From the NCBI RefSeq assembly GCF_051014685.1, contig NW_027478790.1, positions 186,001 to 250,000 on the forward strand: a stretch of DNA of 64,000 bases, read 5' to 3'. The DNA is from Ptiloglossa arizonensis (lineage: Eukaryota > Arthropoda > Insecta > Hymenoptera > Colletidae). The position numbers and the translations under genes were made by a program. Of the stretch, positions 12,141 to 25,530 are shown piece after piece (position 1 is the stretch's first letter; each line of letters opens with the position of its first letter). The notes below the pieces were generated by a model. That model was not told the origin of the DNA. It ran no database searches and was given only the letters and a program-made list of their open reading frames with translations.

Positions 12141-14586
12141 TTCCCCTTGGCCGTTCCAGTTATTCGTTTCAAGCATCAGAACTGCGCAAATTTTGAGTTT
12201 CTCAAGCGTTTCTTACCTCCAAACTACCATATCTCGCGAACGGATTGACCAATCCGCAAAATTTCTATTGCATCCGAAAGTAGAAACTCGCCCGATTACA
12301 ACGGTAGGTGTAGTTTTCCCCTAGGCCGTTCTAGTTACTCGTTTCGAGCATCAGAACTGCGAAAATTTTGAGTTTCTCAAGCGTTTCTTACCTCCAAACT
12401 GCCATATCTCGCGAACGGATTGACCAATCCGCAAAATTTCTGTTGCATCTGAAAGTAGAAACTCGCCCGATTACAACGGTACGTGTAGTTTTCCCCTAGG
12501 CCGTTCTAGTTATTCGTTTCGAGCATCAGACTGCGAATATTTTGAGTTTCTCAAGCGTTTCTTATCTCCAAACTGCCATATCTCGCGAACGGATTGACCA
12601 ATCCGCAAAATTTCTGTTGCATCTGAATGTAGAAACTCGCCCGATTACAACGGTATGCCTACTTTCCCCTAGGCCGTACTAGTTACTCGTTTCGAGAATC
12701 AGAACTGCGAAAATTTTGAGTTTCTCAAGCGTTTCTTACCTCCAAACTGCCATATCTGGCGAACGGATTGACCAATCCGCAAAATTTCTGTTGCATCTGA
12801 AAGTAGAAACTCGCCCGATTACAACGGTAGGTGTAGTTTTCCCCTAGGCCGTTCTAGTTACTCGTTTCGAGCATCAGAACTGCGAAAATTTTGAGTTTCT
12901 CAAGCGTTTCTTACCTCCAAACTGCATATCTCGCGAACGGATTGACCAATCCGCAAAATTTCTGTTGCATCTGAAAGTAGAAACTCGCCCGATTACAACG
13001 GTATGCCTACTTTCCCCTAGGCCGTACTAGTTACTCGTTTCGAGCATCAGAACTGCGAAAATTTTGAGTTTCTCAAGCGTTTCTTATTTCCAAACAGCCA
13101 TATCTCGCGAACGGATTGATCAATCCGCAAAATTTCTGTTGCATCTGAAAGTAGAAACTCGCCCGATTACAACGGTATGCGCACTTTTCCCCTAGGCCGT
13201 TCTAGTTATTCGTTTCGAGCATCAGAACTGCGAAAGTTTTGAGTTTCTCAAGCGTTTCTTATTTGCAAACTGCCATATCTCGCGAACGGATTGATCAATC
13301 CGCAAAATTTCTGTTGCATCTGAAAGTAGAAACTCGCCCGATTACAACGGTAGGTGTAGTTTTCCCCTAGGCCGTTCTAGTTATTCGTTTCGAGCATCAG
13401 AACTGCCAAAATTTTGAGTTTCTCAAGCGTTTCTTACCTCCAAACTGCCATATCTCGCGAACGGATTGACCAATCCGCAAAATTTCTGTTGCATCTGAAA
13501 GTAGAAACTCGCCCGATTACAACGGTATGCGCACTTTTCCCCTAGGCCGTTCTAGTTATTCGTTTCGAGCATCAGAACGGCGAAAATTTTGAGTTTCTCA
13601 AGCGTTTCTTACCTCCAAACTGCCATATCTCGCGAACGGATTGACCAATCCGCAAAATTTCTGTTGCATCTGAAAGTAGAAACTCGCCCGACTACAACGG
13701 TATGCGCACTTTTCCCCTTGGCCGTTCAAGTTATTCGTTTCAAGCATCAGAACTGCGCAAATTTTGAGTTTCTCAAGCGTTTCTTACCTCCAAACTACCA
13801 TATCTCGCGAACGGATTGACCAATCCGCAAAATTTCTATTGCATCTGAAAGTAGAAACTCGCCCGATTACAACGGTAGGTGTAGTTTTCCCCTAGGCCGT
13901 TCTAGTTATTCGTTTCGAGCATCAGAACTGCCAAAATTTTGAGTTTCTCAAGCGTTTCTTACCTCCAAACTGCCATATCTCGCGAACGGATTGACCAATC
14001 CGCAAAATTTCTGTTGCATCTGAAAGTAGAAACTCGCCCGATTACAACGGTATGCGCACTTTTCCCCTAGGCCGTTCTAGTTATTCGTTTCGAGCATCAG
14101 AACGGCGAAAATTTTGAGTTTCTCAAGCGTTTCTTACCTCCAAACTGCCATATCTCGCGAACGGATTGACCAATCCGCAAAATTTCTATTGCATCTGAAA
14201 GTAGAAACTCGCCCGATTACAACGGTACGTGTAGTTTTCCCCTAGGTCGTACTAGTTACTCGTTTCGAGCATCAGAACTGCGAAAATTTTGAGTTTCTCA
14301 AGCGTTTCTTACATCCAAACTGCCATATCTCGCGAACGGATTGACCAATCCGCAAAGTTTCTGTTGCATCTGAAAGTAGACACTCGCCCGATTACAACGG
14401 TATGCGCACTTTTCCCCTAGGCCGTTCTAGTTATTCGTTTCGAACATCAGAACGGCGAAAATTTTGAGTTTCTCAAGCGTTTCTTGCATCCAAACTGCCA
14501 TATCTCGCGAACGGATTGACCGATCCGCAAAATTTCTGTTGCATCTGAAAGTAGAGACTCGCCCGATTACAACGGTATCCCCACTT
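12141..14586 (+). repeat. 14-mer HOR unit, copy 2 (2,446 bp)
   Basis: Second copy of the unit at 9695, offset 2,446. It keeps the same private marks, for example ctggcgaac at 12,757 and ctgcatatc at ~12,922. Differences seen include gtagagactc near 14,553. Confidence 0.87.
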
Positions 14587-15130
14587 TTCCCCTAGGCCGT
14601 TCTAGTTATTCGTTTCAAGCATCAGAACTGCGCAAATTTTGAGTTTCTCAAGCGTTTCTTACCTCCACACTACCATATCTCGCGAACGGATTGACCAATC
14701 CGCAAAATTTCTATTGCATCCGAAAGTAGAAACTCGCCCGATTACAACGGTAGGTGTAGTTTTCCCCTAGGCCGTTCTAGTTACTCGTTTCGAGCATCAG
14801 AACTGCGAAAATTTTGAGTTTCTCAAGCGTTTCTTACCTCCAAACTGCCATATCTCGCGAACGGATTGACCAATCCGCAAAATTTCTGTTGCATCTGAAA
14901 GTAGAAACTCGCCCGATTACAACGGTACGTGTAGTTTTCCCCTAGGCCGTTCTAGTTATTCGTTTCGAGCATCAGACTGCGAATATTTTGAGTTTCTCAA
15001 GCGTTTCTTATCTCCCAACTGCCATATCTCGCGAACGGATTGACCAATCCGCAAAATTTCTGTTGCATCTGAAAGTAGAAACTCGCCCGATTACAACGGT
15101 ATGCGTACTTTCCCCTAGGCCGTGCTAGTT
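14587..15130 (+). repeat. 14-mer HOR unit, copy 3, truncated
   Basis: Continues the 2,446-bp period for about three monomers (catccgaaag at 14,718, class a, class b with gaatatt). It then passes into a different monomer after tatgcgtac / ccgtgctag. Carries ctcccaactgcc and acctccacactacc variants. Confidence 0.75.
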
Positions 15131-16720
15131 ACTCGTTTCGAGCATCAGAACTGCGCAAATTTTGAGTTTCTCAAGCGTTTCTTACCTCCACACTACCATA
15201 TCTCGCGAACGGATTGACCAATCCGCAAAATTTCTATTGCATCCGAAAGTAGAAACTCGCCCGATTACAACGGTATGCGCACTTTTCCCCTAGGCCGTTC
15301 TAGTTATTCGTTTCAAGCATCAGAACTGCGCAAATTTTGAGTTTCTCAAGCGTTTCTTACCTTCAAACTGCCATATCTCGCGAACGGATTGACCGATCCG
15401 CAAAATTTCTGTTGCATCTGAAAGTAGAAACTCGCCCGATTACAACGGTATCCCCACTTTTCCCCTAGGCCGTTCTAGTTATTCGTTTCAAGCATCAGAA
15501 CTGCGCAAATTTTGAGTTTCTCAAGCGTTTCTTACCTTCAAACTGCCATATCTCGCGAACGGATTGACCGATCCGCAAAATTTCTGTTGCATCTGAAAGT
15601 AGAAACTCGCCCGACTACAACGGTATGCGCACTTTTCCCCTTGGCCGTTCCAGTTATTCGTTTCAAGCATCAGAACTGCGCAAATTTTGAGTTTCTCAAG
15701 CGTTTCTTACCTCCACACTACCATATCTCGCGAACGGATTGACCAATCCGCAAAATTTCTATTGCATCCGAAAGTAGAAACTCGCCCGATTACAACGGTA
15801 GGTGTAGTTTTCCCCTAGGCCGTTCTAGTTACTCGTTTCGAGCATCAGAACTGCGAAAATTTTGAGTTTCTCAAGCGTTTCTTACCTCCAAACTGCCATA
15901 TCTCGCGAACGGATTGACCAATCCGCAAAATTTCTGTTGCATCTGAAAGTAGAAACTCGCCCGATTACAACGGTATGCGCACTTTTCCCCTAGGCCGTTC
16001 TAGTTATTCGTTTCGAGCATCAGAACTGCGAAAGTTTTGAGTTTCTCAAGCGTTTCTTATTTGCAAACTGCCATATCTCGCGAACGGATTGATCAATCCG
16101 CAAAATTTCTGTTGCATCTGAAAGTAGAAACTCGCCCGATTACAACGGTATGCGCACTTTTCCCCTAGGCCGTTCCAGTTATTCGTTTCGAGCATCAGAA
16201 CGGCGAAAATTTTGAGTTTCTCAAGCGTTTCTTACCTTCAAACTGCCATATCTCGCGAACGGATTGACCGATCCGCAAAATTTCTGTTGCATCTGAAAGT
16301 AGAAACTCGCCCGATTACAACGGTATGCGCACTTTTCCCCTAGGCGGTTCTAGTTATTCGTTTCGAGCATCAGAACTGCCAAAATTTTGAGTTTCTCAAG
16401 CGTTTCTTACCTCCAAACTGCCATATCTCGCGAACGGATTGACCAATCCGCAAAATTTCTGTTGCATCTGAAAGTAGAAACTCGCCCGATTACAACGGTA
16501 GGTGTAGTTTTCCCCTAGGCCGTTCCAGTTATTCGTTTCGAGCATCAGAACTGCGAAAATTTTGAGTTTCTCAAGCGTTTCTTACCTCCAAACTACCATA
16601 TCTCGCGAACGGATTGACCAATCCGCAAAATTTCTATTGCATCTGAAAGTAGAAACTCGCCCGATTACAACGGTAGGTGTAGTTTTCCCCTAGGCCGTTC
16701 TAGTTATTCGTTTCGAGCAT
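15131..16720 (+). repeat. End of the left-domain classes, transition stretch
   Basis: About nine monomers mixing class h, gaccgatcc and gactac types, with cacactacc and catccgaaag marks repeated at ~525-bp steps (14,718; 15,241; 15,766). The last gcgcaaa is at ~15.7 kb and the last gaccgatcc at ~16.27 kb; cataactg first appears at 16,721. No unique sequence separates the two domains. Confidence 0.75.
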
Positions 16721-17768
16721 CATAACTGCGAAAATTTTGAGTTTCTCAAGCGTTTCTTACATCCAAACGGACATATCTCGCGAACGGATTGACCAATCCG
16801 CAAAATTTCTGTTGCTTCTGAAAGTAGAAACTCGCCCGAATACAACGGTGTGCGTACTTCTCCCCTAGGCCGTTCTAGTCATTCGTTTCGAGCATCAGAA
16901 CTGCGAAGATTTTGAGTTTCTCAAGCGTTTCTTACCTCCAAACTGCCATATCACGCGAACGGATTGACAAATCCGCAAAATTTCTGTTGCATCTGAAAGT
17001 AGAAACTCGCCCGATTACAACGGTACGTGTAGTCTTCCCCTAGGCCGTTCTAGTTATTCGTTTCGAGCATCAGACTGCGAAAATTTTGAGTTTCTCAAGC
17101 GTTTCTTACCTCCAAACTGCCATATCTCGCGAACGGATTGACCAATCCGCAAAATTTCTGTTGCATCTGAAAGTAGAAACACGCCCGATTACAGCGGTAT
17201 GTGTAGTTTTCCCCTAGGCCGTTCCAGTTATTCATTTCGAGCATCATAACTGCGAAAATTTTGAGTTTCTCAGGCGTTTCTTACATCCAAACGGACATAT
17301 CTCGCGAACGGATTGACCAATCCGCAAAATTTCTGTTGCTTCTGAAAGTAGAAACTCGCCCGAATACAACGGTGTGCGTACTTCTCCCCTAGGCCGTTCT
17401 AGTCATTCGTTTCGAGTATCAGAACTGCGAAGATTTTGAGTTTCTCAAGCGTTTCTTACCTCCAAACTGCCATCTCACGCGAACGGATTGACAAATCCGC
17501 AAAATTTCTGTTGCATCTGAAAGTAGAAACTCGCCCGATTACAACGGTACGTGTAGTTTTCCCCTAGGCCGTCCTAGTTATTCGTTTCGAGCATCAGACT
17601 GCGAAAATTTTGAGTTTCTAAAGCGTTTCTTACCTCCAAACTGCCATATCTCGCGAACGGATTGACCAATCCGCAAAATTTCTGTTGCATTTGAAAGTAG
17701 AAACACGCCCGATTACAGCGGTATGTGTAGTTTTCCCCTAAGCCGTTCCAGTTATTCATTTCGAACAT
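16721..17768 (+). repeat. 3-mer (524 bp) in two tandem copies
   Basis: Copies at 16,721-17,244 and 17,245-17,768; a third start (cataactg at 17,769) follows. Each has acatccaaacggac / gcttctgaaag / gaatacaacggtgtgcg, then a cacgcg monomer with gacaaatcc, then a class c-like monomer. The second copy differs by catctcacgcg, catttgaaag and ccctaagcc. Confidence 0.82.
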
Positions 17769-18360
17769 CATAACTGCGAAAATTTTGAGTTTCTCAAGCG
17801 TTTCTTACCTCCAAACTGCCACATCTCGCGAACGGATTGACCAATCCACAAAATTTCTGTTGCTTCTGAAAGTAGAAACTCGCCCGATTACAACGGTATG
17901 CGCACTTTTCCCCTTGGCCGTTCTAGTTATTCGTGTCGAGGATCTGAACTGCGAAAATTTTGAGTTTCTCAAGCGTTTCTTACCTCCAAACTGCCACATC
18001 TCGCAAACGGAGTGACCAATCCGCAAAATTTCTGTTGCATCTGAAAGTAGAAACTCGCCCGATTACAACGGTAGGTGTAGTTTTCCCCTGGGCCGTTCTA
18101 GTTACTCGTTTCGAGCATCAGAACTGCGAAAATTTTGAGTTTCTCAAGCGTTTCTTACCTCCAAACTGCCATATCTCGCGAACGGATTGACCAATCCGCA
18201 AAATTTCTGTTGCATCTGAAAGTAGAAACTCGCCCGATTACAACGGTACGTGTAGTTTTCCCCTAGGCCGTTCTAGTTATTCGTTTCGAGCATCAGACTG
18301 CGAAAATTTTGAGTTTCTCAAGCGTTTCTTACCTCCAAACTGCCATATCTCGCGAACCGA
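17769..18360 (+). repeat. Linking monomers with gtgtcgag, class a and class b
   Basis: Class e-like copy (ccttggccg, gtgtcgaggatctg), then a cgcaaacggagtgacc monomer with cccctgggcc, then a class b monomer. The block from ~16.7 to 18.3 kb recurs at ~21.4-23.0 kb, offset 4,720 (27 monomers); gtgtcgaggatctg is at 17,935 and again at 22,655. Confidence 0.78.
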
Positions 18361-19695
18361 TTGACCAATCCGCAAAATTTCTGTTGCATCTCAAAGTAGA
18401 AACTCGCCCGATTACAACGGTATGCGTACTTCTCCCCTAGGCCGTTCTAGTCATTCGTTTCGAGCATCAGAACTGCGAAAATTTTGAGTTTCTCGAGGGT
18501 TCCTTATCTCCAAACTGCCATATCTCGCGAACGGATTGATCAATCCGCAAAATATCTGTTGCATCTGAAAGTAGAAACTCGCCCGATTACAACGGTATGC
18601 GCACTTTTCCCCTAGGCCGTTCTAGTTATTCGTTTCGAGCATCAGAACTGCGAAAATTTTGAGTTTCTCAAGCGTTTCTTACCTCCAAACTGCCATATCT
18701 CGCGAACGGATTGACCAATCCGCAAAATTTCTGTTGCATCTGAAAGTAGAAACTCGCCCGATTACAACGGTAGGTGTAGTTTTCCCCTAGGCCGTTCTAG
18801 TTATTCGTTTCGAGCATCAGAACTGAAAAAATTTTGAGTTTCTCAAGCGTTTCTTATTTCCAAACTGCCATATCTCGCGAACGGATCGACCAATCCGCAA
18901 AATTTCTGTTGCATCTGAAAGTAGAAACTCGCCCGATTACAACGGTAGGTGTAGTTTTCCCCTAGGCCGTTCCAGTTATTCGTTTCGAGCATCAGAACTG
19001 CGAAAATTTTGAGTTTCTCAAGCGATTCTTACCTCCAAACTACCATATCTCGCGAACGGATTGACCAATCCGCAAAATTTCTGTTGCATCTCAAAGTAGA
19101 AACTCGCCCGATTACAACGGTATGCGTACTTCTCCCCTAGGCCGTTCTAGTCATTCGTTTCGAGCATCAGAACTGCGAAAATTTTGAGTTTCTCGAGGGT
19201 TCCTTATCTCCAAACTGCCATATCTCGCGAACGGATTGATCAATCCGCAAAATATCTGTTGCATCTGAAAGTAGAAACTCGCCCGATTACAACGGTATGC
19301 GCACTTTTCCCCTAGGCCGTTCTAGTTATTCGTTTCGAGCATCAGAACTGCGAAAATTTTGAGTTTCTCAAGCGTTTCTTACCTCCAAACTGCCATATCT
19401 CGCGAACGGATTGACCAATCCGCAAAATTTCTGTTGCATCTGAAAGTAGAAACTCGCCCGATTACAACGGTAGGTGTAGTTTTCCCCTAGGCCGTTCTAG
19501 TTATTCGTTTCGAGCATCAGAACTGAAAAAATTTTGAGTTTCTCAAGCGTTTCTTATTTCCAAACTGCCATATCTCGCGAACGGATCGACCAATCCGCAA
19601 AATTTCTGTTGCATCTGAAAGTAGAAACTCGCCCGATTACAACGGTAGGTGTAGTTTTCCCCTAGGCCGTTCCAGTTATTCGTTTCGAGCATCAG
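18361..19695 (+). repeat. 4-mer HOR (700 bp), two tandem copies
   Basis: Copies 18,361-19,060 and 19,061-19,695 match at offset 700. Marks are gcatctcaaag, tctcgagggttcc, aaaatatctg and cagaactgaaaaaatt. A third partial copy starts near 19.93 kb (gaaccgattg, then the same marks) after two intervening monomers. Confidence 0.85.
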
Positions 19696-20149
19696 ACTGC
19701 GAAAATTTTGAGTTTCTAAAGCGTTTCTTACCTCCAAACTGCCATATCTCGCGAACGGATTGACCAATCCGCAAAATTTCTGTTGCATTTGAAAGTAGAA
19801 ACACGCCCGATTACAGCGGTATGTGTAGTTTTCCCCTAGGCCGTTCTAGTTATTCGTTTCGAGCATCAGACTGCGAAAATTTTGAGTTTCTCAAGCGTTT
19901 CTTACCTCCAAACTGCCATATCTCGCGAACCGATTGACCAATCCGCAAAATTTCTGTTGCATCTCAAAGTAGAAACTCGCCCGATTACAACGGTATGCGT
20001 ACTTCTCCCCTAGGCCGTTCTAGTCATTCGTTTCGAGCATCAGAACTGCGAAAATTTTGAGTTTCTCGAGGGTTCCTTATCTCCAAACTGCCATATCTCG
20101 CGAACGGATTGATCAATCCGCAAAATATCTGTTGCATCTGAAAGTAGAA

Positions 20150-21373
20150 ACTCGCCCGATTACAACGGTATGCGCACTTTTCCCCTAGGCCGTTCTAGTT
20201 ATTCGTTTCGAGCATCAGAACTGCGAAAATTTTGAGTTTCTCAAGCGTTTCTTACCTCCAAACTGCCATATCTCGCGAACGGATTGACCAATCCGCAAAA
20301 TTTCTGTTGCATCTGAAAGTAGAAACTCGCCCGATTACAACGGTAGGTGTAGTTTTCCCCTAGGCCGTTCTAGTTATTCGTTTCGAGCATCAGAACTGAA
20401 AAAATTTTGAGTTTCTCAAGCGTTTCTTATTTCCAAACTGCCATATCTCGCGAACGGATCGACCAATCCGCAAAATTTCTGTTGCATCTGAAAGTAGAAA
20501 CTCGCCCGATTACAACTGTAGGTGTAGTTTTCCCCTAGGCCGTTCCAGTTATTCGTTTCGAGCATCAGAACTGCGAAAATTTTGAGTTTCTCAAGCGTTT
20601 CTTACCTCCAAACTACCATATCTCGCGAACGGATTGACCAATCCGCAAAATTTCTATTGCATCTGAAAGTAGAAACTCGCCCGATTACAACGGTAGGTGT
20701 AGTTTTCCCCTAGGCCGTTCTAGTTATTCGTTTCGAGCATCATAACTGCGAAAATTTTGAGTTTCTCAAGCGTTTCTTACATCCAAACGGACATATCTCG
20801 CGAACGGATTGACCAATCCGCAAAATTTCTGTTGCTTCTGAAAGTAGAAACTCGCCCGAATACAACGGTGTGCGTACTTCTCCCCTAGGCCGTTCTAGTC
20901 ATTCGTTTCGAGTATCAGAACTGCGAAGATTTTGAGTTTCTCAAGCGTTTCTTACCTCCAAACTGCCATCTCACGCGAACGGATTGACAAATCCGCAAAA
21001 TTTCTGTTGCATCTGAAAGTAGAAACTCGCCCGATTACAACGGTACGTGTAGTTTTCCCCTAGGCCGTCCTAGTTATTCGTTTCGAGCATCAGACTGCGA
21101 AAATTTTGAGTTTCTAAAGCGTTTCTTACCTCCAAACTGCCATATCTCGCGAACGGATTGACCAATCCGCAAAATTTCTGTTGCATTTGAAAGTAGAAAC
21201 ACGCCCGATTACAGCGGTATGTGTAGTTTTCCCCTAAGCCGTTCCAGTTATTCATTTCGAACATCATAACTGCGAAAATTTTGAGTTTCTCAAGCGTTTC
21301 TTACCTCCAAACTGCCACATCTCGCGAACGGATTGACCAATCCACAAAATTTCTGTTGCTTCTGAAAGTAGAA
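20150..21373 (+). repeat. 7-mer HOR unit, copy 1 (1,224 bp)
   Basis: Order: tatgcgcac; class a with gaaaaaatt; gatcgacc with ttccag; accatatc with ctattgc; acggacatatc with gaatac; catctcacgcg class b with tctaaagcg; catttgaaag with ccctaagcc. The text around cagaactgaa at 20,391 recurs at 21,615. Confidence 0.85.
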
Positions 21374-22597
21374 ACTCGCCCGATTACAACGGTATGCGCA
21401 CTTTTCCCCTAGGCCGTTCTAGTTATTCGTTTCGAGCATCAGAACTGCGAAAATTTTGAGTTTCTCAAGCGTTTCTTACCTCCAAACTGCCATATCTCGC
21501 GAACGGATTGACCAATCCGCAAAATTTCTGTTGCATCTGAAAGTAGAAACTCGCCCGATTACAACGGTAGGTGTAGTTTTCCCCTAGGCCGTTCTAGTTA
21601 TTCGTTTCGAGCATCAGAACTGAAAAAATTTTGAGTTTCTCAAGCGTTTCTTATTTCCAAACTGCCATATCTCGCGAACGGATCGACCAATCCGCAAAAT
21701 TTCTGTTGCATCTGAAAGTAGAAACTCGCCCGATTACAACGGTAGGTGTAGTTTTCCCCTAGGCCGTTCCAGTTATTCGTTTCGAGCATCAGAACTGCGA
21801 AAATTTTGAGTTTCTCAAGCGTTTCTTACCTCCAAACTACCATATCTCGCGAACGGATTGACCAATCCGCAAAATTTCTATTGCATCTGAAAGTAGAAAC
21901 TCGCCCGATTACAACGGTAGGTGTAGTTTTCCCCTAGGCCGTTCTAGTTATTCGTTTCGAGCATCATAACTGCGAAAATTTTGAGTTTCTCAAGCGTTTC
22001 TTACATCCAAACGGACATATCTCGCGAACGGATTGACCAATCCGCAAAATTTCTGTTGCTTCTGAAAGTAGAAACTCGCCCGAATACAACGGTGTGCGTA
22101 CTTCTCCCCTAGGCCGTTCTAGTCATTCGTTTCGAGTAACAGAACTGCGAAGATTTTGAGTTTCTCAAGCGTTTCTTACCTCCAAACTGCCATCTCACGC
22201 GAACGGATTGACAAATCCGCAAAATTTCTGTTGCATCTGAAAGTAGAAACTCGCCCGATTACAACGGTACGTGTAGTTTTCCCCTAGGCCGTCCTAGTTT
22301 TTCGTTTCGAGCATCAGACTGCGAAAATTTTGAGTTTCTAAAGCGTTTCTTACCTCCAAACTGCCATATCTCGCGAACGGATTGACCAATCCGCAAAATT
22401 TCTGTTGCATTTGAAAGTAGAAACACGCCCGATTACAGCGGTATGTGTAGTTTTCCCCTAAGCCGTTCCAGTTATTCATTTCGAACATCATAACTGCGAA
22501 AATTTTGAGTTTCTCAAGCGTTTCTTACCTCCAAACTGCCACATCTCGCGAACGGATTGACCAATCCACAAAATTTCTGTTGCTTCTGAAAGTAGAA
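21374..22597 (+). repeat. 7-mer HOR unit, copy 2 (1,224 bp)
   Basis: Second copy of the preceding unit, offset 1,224. Private changes include gagtaacagaac near 22,136 and gtttttcgtttcg near 22,300. Homology continues about 40 bp past the end before switching to gtgtcgag. Confidence 0.85.
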
Positions 22598-25530
22598 ACT
22601 CGCCCGATTACAACGGTATGCGCACTTTTCCCCTAGGCCGTTCTAGTTATTCGTGTCGAGGATCTGAACTGCGAAAATTTTGAGTTTCTCAAGCGTTTCT
22701 TATCTCCAAACTGCCACATCTCGCAAACGGAGTGACCAATCCGCAAAATTTCTGTTGCATCTGAAAGTAGAAACTCGCCCGATTACAACGGTAGGTGTAG
22801 TCTTCCCCTAGGCCGTTCTAGTTACTCGTTTCGAGCTTCAGAACTGCGAAAATTTTGAGTTTCTCAAGCGTTTCTTACCTCCAAACTGCCATATCTCGCG
22901 AACGGATTGACCAATCCGCAAAATTTCTGTTGCATCTGAAAGTAGAAACTCGCCCGATTATAACGGTACGTGTAGTTTTCCCCTAGGCCGTTCTAGTTAT
23001 GCGTTTCGAGCATCAGACTGCGAAAATTTTGAGTTTCTCAAGCGTTTCTTATCTCCAAACTGCCATATCTCGCGAACGGATTGACCAATCCGCAAAATTT
23101 CTATTGCATCTGAAAGTAGAAACTCGCCCGATTACAACGGTATGCGTACTTTCCCCTAGGCCGTACTAGTTACTTGTTTCGAGCATCAGAACTGCGAAAA
23201 TTTTGAGTTTCTCAAGCGTTTCTTACCTCCAAACTGCCATATCTCGCGAACGGATTGACCAATCCGCAAAATTTCGGTTGCATCTGAAAGTAGAAGCTCG
23301 CCCGATTACAACGGTATGCGTACTTTTCCCCTAGGCCGTTCTAGTTACTCGTTTCGAGCATCAGAACTGCGAAAATTTTGAGTTTCTCAAGCGTTTCTTA
23401 CCTCCAAACTGCCATATCTCGCGAACGGATTGACCAATCCGCAAAATTTCTGTTGCATCTGAAAGTAGAAACTCGCCCGATTACAACGGTAGGTGTAGTT
23501 TTCCCCTAGGCCGTTCTAGTTATTCGTTTCGAGCATCAGAAATGCGAAAATTTTGAGTTTCTCAAGCGTTTCTTACCTCCAAACTGCCATATCTCGCAAA
23601 CGGATTGATCAATCCGCAAAATTTCTGTTGCATCTGAAAGTAGAAACTCGCCCGATTACAACGGTAGGTGTAGTTTTCCCCTAGGCCGTTCTAGTTACTC
23701 GTTTCGAGCATCAGAACTGCGAAAATTTTGAGTTTCTCAAGCGTAACTTACCTCCAAACTGCCATATCTCGCGAACGGATTGACCAATCCGCAAAATATC
23801 TGTTGCATCTGAAAGTAGAAACTCGCCCGATTACAACGGTATGCGTACTTTCCCCTAGGCCGTACTAGTTACTCGTTTCGAGCATCAGAACTGCGAAAAT
23901 TTTGAGTTTCTCAAGCGTTTCTTACCTCCAAACTGCCATATCTCGCGAACGGATTGACCAATCCGCAAGATTTCGGTTGCATCTGAAAGTAGAAGCTCGC
24001 CCGATTACAACGGTATGCGTACTTTTCCCCTAGGCCGTTCTAGTTACTCGTTTCGAGCATCAGAACTGCGAAAATTTTGAGTTTCTCAAGCGTTTCTTAC
24101 CTCCAAACTGCCATATCTTGCGAACGGATTGATCAATCCGCAAAATTTCTGTTGCATCTGAAAGTAGAAACTCGCCCGATTACAACGGTATGCGTACTTT
24201 TCCCCTAGGCCGTTCTAGTTACTCGTTTCGAGCATCAGAACTGCGAAAATTTTGAGTTTCTCAAGCGTTTCTTACCTCCAAACTGCCATATCTCGCGAAC
24301 GGATTGACCAATCCGCAAAATTTCTGTTGCATCTGAAAGTAGAAACTCGCCCGATTATAACGGTACGTGTAGTTTTCCCCTAGGCCGTTCTAGTTATGCG
24401 TTTCGAGCATCAGACTGCGAAAATTTTGAGTTTCTCAAGCGTTTCTTACCTCCAAACTGCCATATCTCGCGAACGGATTGACCAATCCGCAAAATTTCTG
24501 TTGCATCTGAAAGTAGAAACTCGCCCGATTATAACGGTACGTGTAGTTTTCCCCTAGGCCGTTCTAGTTATGCGTTTCGAGCATCAGACTGCGAAAATTT
24601 TGAGTTTCTCAAGCGTTTCTTATCTCCAAACTGCCATATCTCGCGAACGGATTGACCAATCCGCAAAATTTCTGTTGCATCTGAAAGTAGAAGCTCGCCC
24701 GATTACAACGGTATGCGTACTTTTCCCCTAGGCCGTTCTAGTTACTCGTTTCGAGCATCAGAACTGCGGAAATTTTGAGTTTCTCAAGCGTTTCTTATCT
24801 CCAAACTGCCATATCTCGCGAACGGATTGACCAATCCGCAAAATTTCTGTTGCATCTGAAAGTAGAAACTCGCCCGATTACAACGGTATGCGTACTTTTC
24901 CCCTAGGCCGTTCTAGTTACTCGTTTCGAGCATCAGAACTGCGGAAATTTTGAGTTTCTCAAGCGTTTCTTATCTCCAAACTGCCATATCTCGCGAACGG
25001 ATTGATCAATCCGCAAAATTTCTGTTGCATCTGAAAGTAGAAACTCGCCCGATTACAACGGTAGGTGTAGTTTTCCCCTAGGCCGTTCTAGTTACTCGTT
25101 TCGAGCATCAGAACTGCGAAAATTTTGAGTTTCTCAAGCGTTTCTTACCTCCAAACTGCCATATCTCGCGAACGGATTGACCAATCCGCAAAATTTCTGT
25201 TGCATCTGAAAGTAGAAACTCGCCCGATTACAACGGTATGTGTAGTTTTCCCCTAGGCCGTTCCGGTTATTCATTTCGAGCATCAGAACTGCGAAAATTT
25301 TGAGTTTCTCAAGCGTTTCTTACCTCCAAACTGCCATATCTCGCGAACGGATTGACTAATCCGCAAAGTTTCTGTTGCATCTGAAAGTAGAAACTCGCCC
25401 GATTACAACGTTATGCGTACTTCTCCCCTAGGCCGTTCTAGTTACTCGTTTCGAGCATCAGAACTGCGAAAATTTTGAGTTTCTCAAGCGTTTCTTATCT
25501 CCAAATTGCCATATCTCGCGAACGGTTTGA
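22598..25530 (+). repeat. Class a / tatgcgtac stretch with 4-mer traces
   Basis: About 17 monomers. A class b variant with gattataacgg and ttatgcg is at 22,961, 24,358 and 24,532; the last two are adjacent monomers. A 699-bp step links tatgcgtactttcccc at 23,141 and 23,840, and atttcggttgc with gaagctcg at 23,271 and 23,970. Otherwise a loosely ordered mix of class a and tatgcgtacttttcc monomers. Confidence 0.75.

Noticed and set aside
16721..22597. A mobile element or segment inserted in the 16.7-22.6 kb block
   Set aside because: All of it is monomeric satellite in register; there are no terminal repeats, target-site duplications or transposase frames.
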